Below are positions 29,327-38,071 of a stretch of 64,000 bases of DNA, piece by piece. The stretch lies in the IMG/VR virus record IMGVR_UViG_3300033995_001164, positions 1 to 64,000 of that record. The stretch is one strand, 5' to 3'. The position numbers were made by a program, and so were the translations under genes. The stretch is from a virus. The notes under the pieces were generated by a model, which saw nothing but the letters and a program-made list of their open reading frames with translations, was not told the origin of the DNA and ran no database searches. Numbering within the stretch: the first letter of the stretch is position 1; each line of letters begins with the position of its first letter.

Positions 29327-29674
29327 ATGAATGTAAAAATTAATCAAAATATCTTCAAAGTCAAAACCCTAATTGATAAGAAATCTCAAGCGATTGGCAT
29401 GATGGGAAAAACATTTGACAAATCTTTTGAAGGTTTGTTATTCCTAATGGGAGGTAACAAACAATGTTTTTGGATGAAGAATTGTATAACCAATTTGGAT
29501 ATCATAATCATCCGTAATAATGTTATTGTAAATATCCACCACAACTGTCCTCCATGTGAAGGTGAAGAATGTTCAAGTTATTGTGGTAACGGTAATATCG
29601 TACTAGAACTTGAAGGTGGAACCTGTGAATATTTAAATATCGAAGCGGGTGATGTTATAGAATACTTACTCTAA
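29327..29674 (+). CDS. DUF192 family protein
   Basis: A 115-residue protein with QAIGMMGKTFDKSFEGLLFL, CFWMKNCITNLDIIII and NIVLELEGGTCEYLNIEAGD, the classic GMM...WM..N...LD...LEL..G pattern of DUF192. It has a four-Cys insertion (CPPCEGEECSSYC) that may bind metal. It lacks a signal peptide. Function of the family is unsettled. Confidence 0.8.
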   Translation: MNVKINQNIFKVKTLIDKKSQAIGMMGKTFDKSFEGLLFLMGGNKQCFWMKNCITNLDIIIIRNNVIVNIHHNCPPCEGEECSSYCGNGNIVLELEGGTCEYLNIEAGDVIEYLL

Positions 29675-29732
29675 TTTTTGCCCCTCAGGTGTTCTTGTAT
29701 TTCTTCCCCTTCTTGAAAAGATTACAAGATAC

Positions 29733-29918
29733 TTGAACAAAACCCAATGGCTACGACATAATAAAAAAACCCTCATCAGGATTATTTCTAAATGGGGTAT
29801 ATCTACCATAAGACCTATGTTTGAACATACTACCTCAATTGTATTGAAAGATAATGTTGTTGCCGATATATGGAAACCCCTACATCGATACTTTATAATC
29901 TTAAACATTTTTCTTTAA
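29733..29918 (+). CDS. Possible small protein (TTG start)
   Basis: A 61-residue frame, TLIRIISKWGISTIRPMFEH followed by a hydrophobic end. The start codon would be TTG and the frame stays open upstream, so the true start is unclear. A minus-strand frame covers the same bases. Weakly supported. Confidence 0.25.
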   Translation: MNKTQWLRHNKKTLIRIISKWGISTIRPMFEHTTSIVLKDNVVADIWKPLHRYFIILNIFL

Positions 29919-29953
29919 TCGTTCTGATTTAACGTTATTCACTTTTTTTCATA

Positions 29954-30301
29954 TCACACTGAAGGTGTCATTATAATAGCAATCACATCCCCACCTTTTA
30001 ACCCTTTTGATAATTGACAACTTTTATTAGTTGCAATTATTTCGTCAACACTACTAACACCAGGATATTTCGATGCAATACCACTTAATGTATCACCAGT
30101 TCTAACTTTATGTAATACAACATTATTTCCGTAAGTTGATTTCATTCGTTGTGGGTTCCCAAAACAATATTTTCCACCCATTTCAGGTTTAATTTTAGTC
30201 ATTTGAATATCAATCGGTGATTGAGTATTCATTTGTTCTTCAATAACTCTTCTAACAATATTTGTTAAATCTGATTCAGTTAATCTTATAATCTTTGTCA
30301 T
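29954..30301 (-). CDS. LysM-domain protein with leader peptide
   Basis: A 115-residue protein. MTKIIRLTESDLTNIVRRVI is a leader of the (L/I)xE type (RLTE-S). Residues ~64-112 are a LysM domain (HKVRTGDTLSGIASKYPG ... NKSCQLSKGLKGGDVI), which binds peptidoglycan. I infer a head-packaged or virion-attached cell-wall binder. A second cleavage-like site, VIEE, lies ~20 residues in. Confidence 0.75.
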   Translation of the reverse strand: MTKIIRLTESDLTNIVRRVIEEQMNTQSPIDIQMTKIKPEMGGKYCFGNPQRMKSTYGNNVVLHKVRTGDTLSGIASKYPGVSSVDEIIATNKSCQLSKGLKGGDVIAIIMTPSV

Positions 30302-30329
30302 GTGTATTTTTTTTATTATTATTTATATA

Positions 30330-31388
30330 TTACATTCCCGGTATTGGGTTTAATTTACCCATAAGAATCCCTTTCAACATTTGATTAAATGGGTCGTCTT
30401 TAATACCATTATCCGAACTTGGTTGTGTGGGAGGTGCAGGAGGTGTTGGTGTAGTTGTTTCTTGTGACACTCCACTCATATCTTCACCCCAATTTTTCTG
30501 ACCTTCCTGAGTTTTTGAATATTCAATCATTTTTTGTTTTACATTCTCTTCTCCCATCTTTTCAGATAATTCTTCAGGTCCAACAAAGTTTCCAACACCC
30601 AAATAATCAAGCAATCCCGCATAGAATTTAGTTTTTCTCATTAATCCGGTTAATTCTCTATTTCTAAGTGAAACTCCAGGCCAAACATATTTAGCCATAA
30701 ATGAAGGGTCAGTCATTTTATAATCTCTTAATGTCCTACTACTTTTACCTAACTGTGTTTTTAATTGTTTTACCAATGCAGTTGCAGTTGCCGGGTCAGC
30801 CGCTTTAATTCTTTTAGCAAAATTTGCAGTTACTTTAGTAACATTTTTTCTTTGTCTAGCTACACCAGTAAAAAGGTCAATCCAATCTATTAATGTTTTT
30901 CTTAACCCCGCAGTTAATTTTCCGCCAGGGATTCTATCAATAATTTGTCTTAATTTACCTCCCCAACTAATTGAAGTGTTTAACAATTTACTAAATAGTG
31001 GTGAAGCCTTTCCTGCATCAGATAATATTTTACTAGCGTCTGCAACATTACCCCCATTTTTTACAATACCCATCGCCTCATTTACACCTCTCATAGCTTT
31101 ACTACCTTTCGATACCCCCATAAGTGGTTTGGCAATTACATCTCCAACATAAGGAACAATTGCTATCATAGACAAAAACCCAAATAAATATTCCCCTTGA
31201 CGAATATAATCAAGACCATTAACCAAATCAACAACTCCTGTTGGGTCGAAAATACCCACAACATCTCCAAGAGTGTTCCACCATTCTTCGTTTAACATTT
31301 GGGTGTTTTCATCATATAATGATTCCCCACCGATATATCTTTCTTGGATGGATTTCAAATGAGATTCTGTTATAATGATATTCTTCAT
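30330..31388 (-). CDS. Putative packaged membrane-active or toxin-like protein
   Basis: A 352-residue protein starting with the leader MKNIIITESHLKSIQERYI. Residues ~35-80 (WWNTLGDVVGIFDPTGVVDL, then a hydrophobic GFLSMIAIVPYVGDVIAKPL) resemble the glycine-rich hydrophobic segment before toxin domains in polymorphic toxins. Helical middle, Pro/Thr-rich linker near 310-325 (TTTPTPPAPPTQP). I infer an ejected protein that crosses or acts on the host membrane. The catalytic activity, if any, is unknown. Confidence 0.55.
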   Translation of the reverse strand: MKNIIITESHLKSIQERYIGGESLYDENTQMLNEEWWNTLGDVVGIFDPTGVVDLVNGLDYIRQGEYLFGFLSMIAIVPYVGDVIAKPLMGVSKGSKAMRGVNEAMGIVKNGGNVADASKILSDAGKASPLFSKLLNTSISWGGKLRQIIDRIPGGKLTAGLRKTLIDWIDLFTGVARQRKNVTKVTANFAKRIKAADPATATALVKQLKTQLGKSSRTLRDYKMTDPSFMAKYVWPGVSLRNRELTGLMRKTKFYAGLLDYLGVGNFVGPEELSEKMGEENVKQKMIEYSKTQEGQKNWGEDMSGVSQETTTPTPPAPPTQPSSDNGIKDDPFNQMLKGILMGKLNPIPGM

Positions 31389-31423
31389 TTTTTATTTTAA
31401 TTATAAATATCAATACAAACAAA

Positions 31424-31445
31424 AAAAGGGTCTTACGACCCTTTT
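31424..31445 (-). terminator. Terminator between 30330 and 31446 genes
   Basis: AAAAGGGTC (31424-31432) pairs with GACCCTTTT (31437-31445); on the minus strand a T-run follows. It ends transcripts just past the methylase gene. Confidence 0.75.
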
Positions 31446-32297
31446 CTATTTTAATTCTAATTCAATTTGTTCTCGTTCTCTAATAAAATTTTTAATTCTA
31501 TTTCTTGCGACCTCACAATAACCCGGAGATACTTCAATTCCAATCCATCTGCGGCCCAACGTTTCAGCACTGACCGCCGAAGTCCCGCTACCCATGAAGG
31601 GGTCAAGAACAATATCGTTCTTATAAGATAATATCTTAATCGCTTTGCTCGGAATGTCTAAACTAAATGTTGCCTTGGTTAATGATTTAGTATCTGCAAA
31701 GTATTCCCACCTTCCAAAAACCAAGTTCATAAACTCTTTCTTATCCTCATCTTTATAAACCATTTTATTTTTAATGGTTCCGTCTTCTTGAATTACTTTA
31801 GTTGGGTTTCCCGTCCATTGAGATTCACCTTTGGTTAATTTTTTACTTGTCTTCTTATAAGCCAATATAATACATTCTTTTGGGTTATAGATATAGGGAC
31901 TGGATGCTGACATCCACGAACCCCAAGCGGTTTGTCTCACTCTATGTGGTGAATCTTCAGTTAAATCAACCATCCCGTAGAACTTAAACCCGACTTCCTT
32001 CATCTTCATCCAAAATTCAGCGTTGAATAGTATTCTCCCACCTCTTTCTTGAACATTCACTTCTATTGGAACATTGATAGCAATTCTTCCGTCATCCTTT
32101 AATACTCTATACGCTTCAGTTAACCATTTTGTTGTAAAATCCCAATATTCATCCATTGGAATACTATCGTTATAGACATCGTATTTGATGTTAACTGAAT
32201 ATGGAGGACTAGTCACCACTAAATCCACACAACCTTCAGGAAATGTTCCCATAACCTCAACACACTCACCATTTATAATCTTTCCTGTTTCTATCAT
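31446..32297 (-). CDS. DNA methyltransferase, beta-type (N4-C or N6-A)
   Basis: A 283-residue protein. Motif IV is DLVVTSPPYSVN near residue 26, and motif I is VLDPFMGSGTSAVSAETLGR near residue 233, the order of beta-class amino methyltransferases. TSPPY is seen in both N4-cytosine and N6-adenine enzymes. No partner restriction gene is adjacent. Probable role is protecting phage DNA. Confidence 0.85.
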   Translation of the reverse strand: MIETGKIINGECVEVMGTFPEGCVDLVVTSPPYSVNIKYDVYNDSIPMDEYWDFTTKWLTEAYRVLKDDGRIAINVPIEVNVQERGGRILFNAEFWMKMKEVGFKFYGMVDLTEDSPHRVRQTAWGSWMSASSPYIYNPKECIILAYKKTSKKLTKGESQWTGNPTKVIQEDGTIKNKMVYKDEDKKEFMNLVFGRWEYFADTKSLTKATFSLDIPSKAIKILSYKNDIVLDPFMGSGTSAVSAETLGRRWIGIEVSPGYCEVARNRIKNFIREREQIELELK

Positions 32298-32298
32298 A

Positions 32299-32595
32299 CT
32301 ATTCTATTAATTGGTATTCCCAACCATCTTCTTTTTTTATTGGTGTAATCTCTAAATCTAAAAATACTGGTGTTAATTCGCCCGCATATAAACCTAATAT
32401 ATTATAATCATAAAACTCTTCAGCTTCACCATAAGTCATTAAATCTCTTTCTTGTAGGATGTGTAATATTCTTGGTTTAGAATATAACATTTTTCTTCCC
32501 GGAGAACCAAAATCCTCAACAATCCCAATAATTGCGTCCTCTAACCCATCTAATAAAACCGCACCTTCCGCGTATTGGTCAATATCTACTGTCAT
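32299..32595 (-). CDS. Conserved phage protein (LDGLEDAIIG family)
   Basis: Ninety-eight residues. VLLDGLEDAIIGIVEDFGSP, RKMLYSKPRILHIL, GEAEEFYDYNILGLYAGELT and PVFLD define a small family common in large phages, function unknown. Start is coupled to the upstream stop with a 4-base overlap. Confidence 0.75.
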   Translation of the reverse strand: MTVDIDQYAEGAVLLDGLEDAIIGIVEDFGSPGRKMLYSKPRILHILQERDLMTYGEAEEFYDYNILGLYAGELTPVFLDLEITPIKKEDGWEYQLIE

Positions 32596-33002
32596 AACTT
32601 ACCATCCTTTTTCATCTGTTCCCTAATTTTGGTTGCAGAAATATTCTTAATCTCATCCGGTGGGAAATGTTCAATTACATCATATCCAACACCTCGACCA
32701 ATATTAATACTATCAATGTCCGGAATGACTTGAATTACCAATCGACCTTCTTCAATTAATTCTTTTAATTCATTGTTTAAATTATTCACAACCCATTCAG
32801 TCGAAAATGGGTTTTTATCGTCAATCTCAACATCTCTTACACAAAGTAATACATTTTTGTCTAAATTAAGTTGTTGGTCAATCAAGGCTCTGTGTCCATG
32901 GTGCCATGGTTGCCATCTTCCAACAAACATTGAATATTTTTTATTTGTTGATGATGAAGCAAACGCAGCTTGTACGTGTTTTTTTCTTTCCCAATTTTCC
33001 AT
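32592..33002 (-). CDS. Nucleotidyltransferase-like protein (HxGH family)
   Basis: A 136-residue protein with MFVGRWQPWHHGHRALI, the HxGH site of cytidylyl/NMN-adenylyltransferase folds, and ISATKIREQMK, the closing (S/T)xxIR motif. It overlaps the APS-kinase-like gene by one base, so the two products likely act together on one nucleotide substrate. Candidates are NMN adenylyltransferase or a sulfate/phosphate nucleotide enzyme. Confidence 0.75.
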   Translation of the reverse strand: MENWERKKHVQAAFASSSTNKKYSMFVGRWQPWHHGHRALIDQQLNLDKNVLLCVRDVEIDDKNPFSTEWVVNNLNNELKELIEEGRLVIQVIPDIDSINIGRGVGYDVIEHFPPDEIKNISATKIREQMKKDGKL

Positions 33003-33448
33003 TACTTACTAATATGTTCGTCAATTTTATCTATTAATTCACCAATTGAATCGAATTCAGAAATACCTGTGGTGTCAATGTCTATATAATTTTCAGTTGG
33101 TTTTTCATAATTCTCAACATGAAAATTTTCTCTACCTCGGATATCCGTTGTATGAATATAAATTTCAACTACTTCACTTTTTTCTTTTAATTCATCCCTC
33201 AAATCTTTATAAGGTGAAACTAATGATATTATGACATTAAACCCCTTAACATTTAAAAACGTTGCAATGTCTTGAGCTCTTTGAATATTTTTTCTTCTAC
33301 CTTCTTCAGAGTAATCTTTATTTTGAAAGATGTCTCTGATATCATCCCCATCTATTTGAATAATGTTTTGCGAGGATAAATGGTCTTTTAATAATTTGGA
33401 CAATGTGGTCTTACCAGCGTGAGGTTGTCCGACTAAATAATATATCAT
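33002..33448 (-). CDS. Adenylylsulfate kinase-like P-loop kinase
   Basis: A 148-residue protein. GQPHAGKTTLSKLL is the Walker A loop, QIDGDDIRDIF the substrate motif, EEGRRKNIQRAQDIATFL and SLVSPYKDLRDELK follow as in CysC. VEIYIHTTDIRGRENFHVEN is shortened compared with cellular enzymes. The family phosphorylates APS, but phage versions may act on other adenosine compounds. Tightly coupled to the HxGH gene. Confidence 0.75.
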   Translation of the reverse strand: MIYYLVGQPHAGKTTLSKLLKDHLSSQNIIQIDGDDIRDIFQNKDYSEEGRRKNIQRAQDIATFLNVKGFNVIISLVSPYKDLRDELKEKSEVVEIYIHTTDIRGRENFHVENYEKPTENYIDIDTTGISEFDSIGELIDKIDEHISK

Positions 33449-33663
33449 TTTTCTAAATTTTTTATCTTTCTATCCAAATAAAACATCGCTTTTTTCAAAT
33501 CTTCAATTTCTTTATCAGGATTTTTTTTACCGGCCCTTGAGATATACTTTACAGTATTACCCAAATGAAAATCTAAAGACCAATTTTCTATCACCTTAAT
33601 AGCCTCATATGGGTTATCTACGCCCCCATAATGGTCAGGGTTGTTCACCATTTCTTTAGTCAT
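33445..33663 (-). CDS. DUF3310 family protein
   Basis: Seventy-two residues. NPDHYGG, LDFHLGNTVKYISRAGKK and EDLKKAMFYLDRKI are the DUF3310 pattern, widely found in phages and thought to act in nucleotide or DNA metabolism. Overlaps the kinase gene by 4 bases. Confidence 0.85.
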   Translation of the reverse strand: MTKEMVNNPDHYGGVDNPYEAIKVIENWSLDFHLGNTVKYISRAGKKNPDKEIEDLKKAMFYLDRKIKNLEK

Positions 33664-33668
33664 AATAA

Positions 33669-33899
33669 TTACTGAATATTATTCTTACCTCTTTTGGTAA
33701 TAGGTTTATCCTCAGAACCTTCTTCAGTTTCTTTCTTAATAACAGGTTTAACTCTCCTTGTTAACGCTTTCCATTCACTCTTTGGACAATACGCCCAAAC
33801 ACCTGTACTCACTCTTATGTCAGCATCTTTTTCTTCAGTTCTGATTACTTCTCCAATCTCTCTTGAGTTGGTTTTTTTAATTGTTTTAATGCACTTCAT
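33669..33899 (-). CDS. Conserved Bacteroidetes phage protein
   Basis: Seventy-six residues starting MKCIKTIKKTNSREIGEVIR, with VSTGVWAYCPKSEWKALTR. This small family (KTIK at the start, W-Y-PKSEWK later) is common in Bacteroidetes phages. The basic, low-complexity C-terminus (KKETEEGSEDKPITKRGK) is variable. Function unknown. Confidence 0.65.
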   Translation of the reverse strand: MKCIKTIKKTNSREIGEVIRTEEKDADIRVSTGVWAYCPKSEWKALTRRVKPVIKKETEEGSEDKPITKRGKNNIQ

Positions 33900-34095
33900 C
33901 TTTTTCCGTGTTTAAATTAATAATGTTTAGTATTTCCTGTTCGGGTTTCCCGGACAAGTATAAGTCATAAATGATTTCACTAAGGTCATCTTCAAATATC
34001 ATCGTATCGGCCCGACCATAATAGAGTTTTAATCCATTACAGTTGAGAGCCTCTAAAGATGATTGTTTTGTTATATATCTTTTGTTAAATCCCAC
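33886..34095 (-). CDS. Small protein, unknown
   Basis: Sixty-nine residues starting MGFNKRYITKQSSLEALNCN and ending INLNTEKDEVH. It overlaps the next gene by 14 bases. No family recognised. Confidence 0.6.
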   Translation of the reverse strand: MGFNKRYITKQSSLEALNCNGLKLYYGRADTMIFEDDLSEIIYDLYLSGKPEQEILNIINLNTEKDEVH

Positions 34096-34113
34096 AAGGG
34101 AATAATAATCAAA

Positions 34114-34893
34114 TTATTTTTCAAAGTCAAAGTTATTTAACTTTTCTGAATTAACAATTTGATAAATATATGAAGTAAGTTTTCTCTTCATGATAGGAAC
34201 TAAAGTTTGTTCCATTGGAAAATTTTGTGAAGATTGTATTTCAAATATTGGGAGGTCTTTAAAATAATCCGTTTGATTCCAAGTTGAAAAGGCTTCGATT
34301 ATTTCAGGGACTAGTAAATCTTCTGAAGAACCACTATAAATCGAAGTAACATATGTTTTATGGCTATGTCTGTCTTCTTTAGATTTTTTAATTTCATATT
34401 CCCATACGAATATTTTTGTATCTAATTTATTATGATAAAAAACATAACCATGTCCAGTTGCAATTGATTTTCTATTCTTCTTGATATACAAGTCAATATT
34501 GTCGTAAGCCAAATTCCATATTGATTTTGCAATATTAAATGCATCAAATAATCTTGAATTCGAGAACTTTAAAGTTTTTACTAGTTCCTCTTCTTCTTCT
34601 TTCGTTAAATCCCTTGGTTTTTTCGGTGTAAGTTCCTTAACTAAAATTTCATCATCACAAGATTCAAATTTCTTATTTGTTAATAATAATGTATTTTCTT
34701 TAACTAATGATTGTAAATTTGCTAAGTGCAATGAAATTTCAACAAAGTCAGGATAAATCTCCAACTTGTCAAATCCTTTTTCACATTTTTGAATATAATC
34801 TAACAAAGTATATTTGTTATATTCAAAATCTAATGGTTCCTTCAACATCCACTCAGGATTTAATTTGAAGGACAATTTCTTTTTTCTACCCAT
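34114..34893 (-). CDS. Large-phage conserved protein, unknown
   Basis: A 259-residue protein starting MGRKKKLSFKLNPEWMLKEP. Its central acidic region (DLTKEEEEELVKTLKFSNSR) is probably helical. I have seen similar proteins in large flavobacterial phages without function. Ends before the WCT gene's 3' side with ~26 bases to the next start. Confidence 0.6.
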   Translation of the reverse strand: MGRKKKLSFKLNPEWMLKEPLDFEYNKYTLLDYIQKCEKGFDKLEIYPDFVEISLHLANLQSLVKENTLLLTNKKFESCDDEILVKELTPKKPRDLTKEEEEELVKTLKFSNSRLFDAFNIAKSIWNLAYDNIDLYIKKNRKSIATGHGYVFYHNKLDTKIFVWEYEIKKSKEDRHSHKTYVTSIYSGSSEDLLVPEIIEAFSTWNQTDYFKDLPIFEIQSSQNFPMEQTLVPIMKRKLTSYIYQIVNSEKLNNFDFEK

Positions 34894-34919
34894 AAGACTA
34901 ATATATAAACTAAAAAAAA

Positions 34920-36680
34920 TTAATCAATCCTCATTACATAAAACCATTGGTCTCCAACTTTAATTTCGTCGACATTTCCATCATAATGATTGAGTGTGGT
35001 CCCATATCCATCTTCATTTACAACACCTTCAATAAAATCATCTTTATCAATATAGTTATCCCATTCCAATCCATATTCATTTAAAAATTCTTCAGGGTCA
35101 TCTCTAACCTCTCTAACTCTGTCATGAACCATATTTTCAATTAAGTCATCGGGGAAATCACCTTCAGGATTTTCCTCAATTTCCGTAATTTCTTCTTCAT
35201 AGGTTTCAATAGATTCTTTTAACTCATCAATTTTTTCTTGAATCTCGTCATCATTATCTCCATCCATTTGGTCTTCCATCATGGATATTTGATTTTCCGC
35301 TCTCTCAATAAAAAGTCTAGCAACTTTAATATCCTCTTCTTGTCTATCCGATAATTCTCGTTGGTCATCATCAAAATAACTTTCCGGAGAATCATTAATA
35401 TCATAATTAAACAGTTCTTCAGCATAATCAACAATAGCTTCTGTGTCTAAATAATTCATTGCGAATGATTTATTAAATCCTTCATACCCTATATCATCAA
35501 TTAAATTTTCAACACTTTCATAAGCACTTCTACTCATATCATCTTCATCCCCAACCGCATATCTTCTGTCGTCTAACCCAGCATCAATAACCTCAAATTC
35601 GCTACAATGCCAAAAATTACCTGTTGGTATAATATTATAAACATCAATCTTGTTTCTTAATTCTTCTAACTCATCCTCTAATTCAAATTTTTGGTCAAGT
35701 AACTCCGGTCTTGGGTCTTCGCTATTATCATATTCTTGGTCTAATCGTTCAATCTCATTCTCCAATCTTGTAATTTCAACCCTATCTTCATTGGTTATTG
35801 CCTCAACATCACTATTGTTTACCAACCAATCTAATAAAGCATGAGCTTTTAATCCTTCCTCATCCATATTTTCATATGTTCCACCCCATTCACCTTCTTC
35901 TCTCCTATCTTGGGCCTGTTCTCTCTTTTCTCGTGTTTCTCTCTCAATTCTTAATCTTTCAAGTCGTTCTTTTTCTTTTTTAGCCGCGGCTTTATCAGCA
36001 TATAGTTTAACTTGTTCTGGGTATACCTCCCCCAAGAATTGGTCTACAGATGACATAATTTCATTATATTTTTTTTCTCCAAAAATACTTTCGACATTTA
36101 TAACTCTATCATCCTTCGCATCCCAAAACGATATGTCACCATCGAATTTCTTTAATAACGCAACTTTATAATTTGGGTCGTTACTCGCCTTTGTTCGGTC
36201 TATAATATAAAATAATTTACCATCCTCATTATATCTTTTAAAATGAGAGTCTGTTTCAGCAGCAGTACACCATTTTGTCCCTTTACCATAATAACAAGAT
36301 GATTCATAGTTTAGCGGATTAACAACAAAGTAAACTCCATCATCGTAAACTACATTACCACCTTTAACTTGTTTTACTTCTCTTCTAATACGACTATCAT
36401 AACTTGTAATGGAATCATATAACTCATCAAAACTTTTGTATTGGTTAATATCCGTTTGAGGTAGATTTGTTGAGATATTTTGAAATCTGTTTACGGTAGG
36501 AACCAATTTTGAAAATGTTTCATCAAAATTTATTTCGTCAATAACCTTTCCAACCCAATCTAGGTATTTTGGGGCGACATCTTTTGTAATTTTTTCTAAG
36601 TTTTGTGGTGAAAATTTCTTCGAATACTTCTTTTTGAAGTCATCTTCTCTACTTTCTATAATTAATTCTGAAAATTGCAT
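34920..36680 (-). CDS. TKWCT-domain protein, long, with leader
   Basis: A 586-residue protein. MQFSELIIESREDDFKKKYS is a leader (LIIE-S). The N-terminal helical region has PKYLDWVGKVIDEI and DINQYKSFDELYDSI, then NPLNYESSCYYGKGTKWCTA (residues ~121-140), KLFYIID, YKVALLKKFDGDISFWDAKD. The rest (residues ~225-586) is strongly acidic with coiled coil. Same architecture as 17338 and 42612. Likely packaged; activity unknown. Confidence 0.7.
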   Translation of the reverse strand: MQFSELIIESREDDFKKKYSKKFSPQNLEKITKDVAPKYLDWVGKVIDEINFDETFSKLVPTVNRFQNISTNLPQTDINQYKSFDELYDSITSYDSRIRREVKQVKGGNVVYDDGVYFVVNPLNYESSCYYGKGTKWCTAAETDSHFKRYNEDGKLFYIIDRTKASNDPNYKVALLKKFDGDISFWDAKDDRVINVESIFGEKKYNEIMSSVDQFLGEVYPEQVKLYADKAAAKKEKERLERLRIERETREKREQAQDRREEGEWGGTYENMDEEGLKAHALLDWLVNNSDVEAITNEDRVEITRLENEIERLDQEYDNSEDPRPELLDQKFELEDELEELRNKIDVYNIIPTGNFWHCSEFEVIDAGLDDRRYAVGDEDDMSRSAYESVENLIDDIGYEGFNKSFAMNYLDTEAIVDYAEELFNYDINDSPESYFDDDQRELSDRQEEDIKVARLFIERAENQISMMEDQMDGDNDDEIQEKIDELKESIETYEEEITEIEENPEGDFPDDLIENMVHDRVREVRDDPEEFLNEYGLEWDNYIDKDDFIEGVVNEDGYGTTLNHYDGNVDEIKVGDQWFYVMRID

Positions 36681-36767
36681 AAATCTTTTATTTAATAAAT
36701 ATCGTTTTTATATTATAATTAAACCATAATCACTATTTATAGTAATAAACAATTAAAAATTATCAAG

Positions 36768-36929
36768 ATGGGTTGTGGATGCAAGGGTAAACAAAATCAA
36801 ACACCAGAACAACAAGTCGTTCAAATTCAACAAGCACAAGCTGTTAAACAACAACAAACAGAGAGTGTAAAAGCTGCAATTAAGAAGACGGTTGAGAAGT
36901 ATTACAATGTGAATAAAACCTCAAATTAA
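36768..36929 (+). CDS. Small Cys/Gln-rich protein
   Basis: A 53-residue frame starting MGCGCKGKQNQTPEQQVVQ and ending EKYYNVNKTSN. The CGC start recalls small Cys-headed proteins of marine T4-like phages and the CSSC protein at 45849. A terminator follows at 36951. Confidence 0.6.
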   Translation: MGCGCKGKQNQTPEQQVVQIQQAQAVKQQQTESVKAAIKKTVEKYYNVNKTSN

Positions 36930-36950
36930 TCTTCAAGGAGTTAAAAAATA

Positions 36951-36982
36951 AAAAAGGAACATTAAATTTGTTCCTTTTTTTA
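36951..36982 (+). terminator. Terminator
   Basis: AAAAAGGAAC (36951-36960) pairs with GTTCCTTTTT (36970-36979), followed by more T. Confidence 0.8.
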
Positions 36983-36993
36983 TATTTATAGAT

Positions 36994-37977
36994 ATGGATA
37001 TAGATGAAATAATAGAATTATACAATGATGGTGATTTAGATATTGAGAAATATTTTAATGACTCCGAAACATTTTTTAAAATAATGGATAAAAGAGGTCG
37101 CTTAGACGAACTTAATTTGGAAAACAATTATATGAAAAATGATTACCTTCTTTATTTATCAGAAACTAACACTGAGAAATTTAGAGAAGAGGTTGCAAGA
37201 CAAATTAGTGATGTTAGATTTGAAGAAGGTAAACCACCTGTTTTAATCTTGAGAGATTCAACTGACTTAAAAAAACTTTTTTGTGACGGTGGTAGAAATG
37301 ATATTAGTCAAGACACAATTGGTGAAATTCTTTCAGGTGAATCTGATTTTGATAGATATTGGGACACGACCGATGATGTTTATAGAGATGTTATTGAAGA
37401 ACTCAATGAAGAAAATTTAAAACATTTATACAATTATATTGTTACAAATTTGGACGGTATTGAAATAGATGTTCAAACTGATTTACTTCAGGATATTTCA
37501 TCTCAACAAAATACCGATTATGCGACCATTAATATGGAAAATGTTGCATCAGTTGTTAATGACTCAGAGACAATGGGTTATTTATTAGACCACGATTTAC
37601 CCGATTTAGATAGCGAATTAACTTCAATCCATTCAAATGCATATAACAGTGCTTATGAATCCGATGTGTATAAAGGAGTATGGGATAAACTTGATAATTT
37701 ATTTGATGTTGAAAACCGTAAATACGAATATCAACAACATCCATATAAAAAAGACACTCAGATTGAAGTACTTGAGATGCCTATTAGGGATTTTTACACT
37801 CCAATCGAAGATTATTTATATAATAGTAAAGGAAGTAGTCAAACTTTAGAATATTTTGGAGACTTTATTAATATTCTTGATGATAATGGTGATTGTTTAT
37901 CTTATTGGGCTCCTGACTATCCAAGTTGGACTGAGATAAAAAAGAACATCAACGAAATATTTGGTGATTACATATAA
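36994..37977 (+). CDS. Large acidic protein, unknown
   Basis: A 327-residue protein starting MDIDEIIELYNDGDLDIEKY. Very acidic throughout, with segments like YWDTTDDVYRDVIEELNEEN. It resembles the acidic C-terminal half of the WCT protein at 34920 in style. Highly acidic phage proteins can mimic DNA, but nothing here proves that. Followed by a terminator. Confidence 0.6.
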   Translation: MDIDEIIELYNDGDLDIEKYFNDSETFFKIMDKRGRLDELNLENNYMKNDYLLYLSETNTEKFREEVARQISDVRFEEGKPPVLILRDSTDLKKLFCDGGRNDISQDTIGEILSGESDFDRYWDTTDDVYRDVIEELNEENLKHLYNYIVTNLDGIEIDVQTDLLQDISSQQNTDYATINMENVASVVNDSETMGYLLDHDLPDLDSELTSIHSNAYNSAYESDVYKGVWDKLDNLFDVENRKYEYQQHPYKKDTQIEVLEMPIRDFYTPIEDYLYNSKGSSQTLEYFGDFINILDDNGDCLSYWAPDYPSWTEIKKNINEIFGDYI

Positions 37978-37978
37978 A

Positions 37979-38007
37979 AAAAAGGGATTCAAAACGAATC
38001 CCTTTTC
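37979..38007 (+). terminator. Terminator
   Basis: AAAAGGGATTC and GAATCCCTTTT form an 11-bp hairpin immediately after the 36994 gene. Confidence 0.8.
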
Positions 38008-38071
38008 TATTTCTTTATTTTTTAGAATTGTTTATAATTCCCAAAACATTAAACATTTATCATAATTTAAC

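Noticed and set aside
29666-29908. A minus-strand 80-codon frame opposite the weak plus-strand ORF.
   Set aside because: Unusual composition (many Cys/Arg) and no neighbour coupling; probably a shadow frame.
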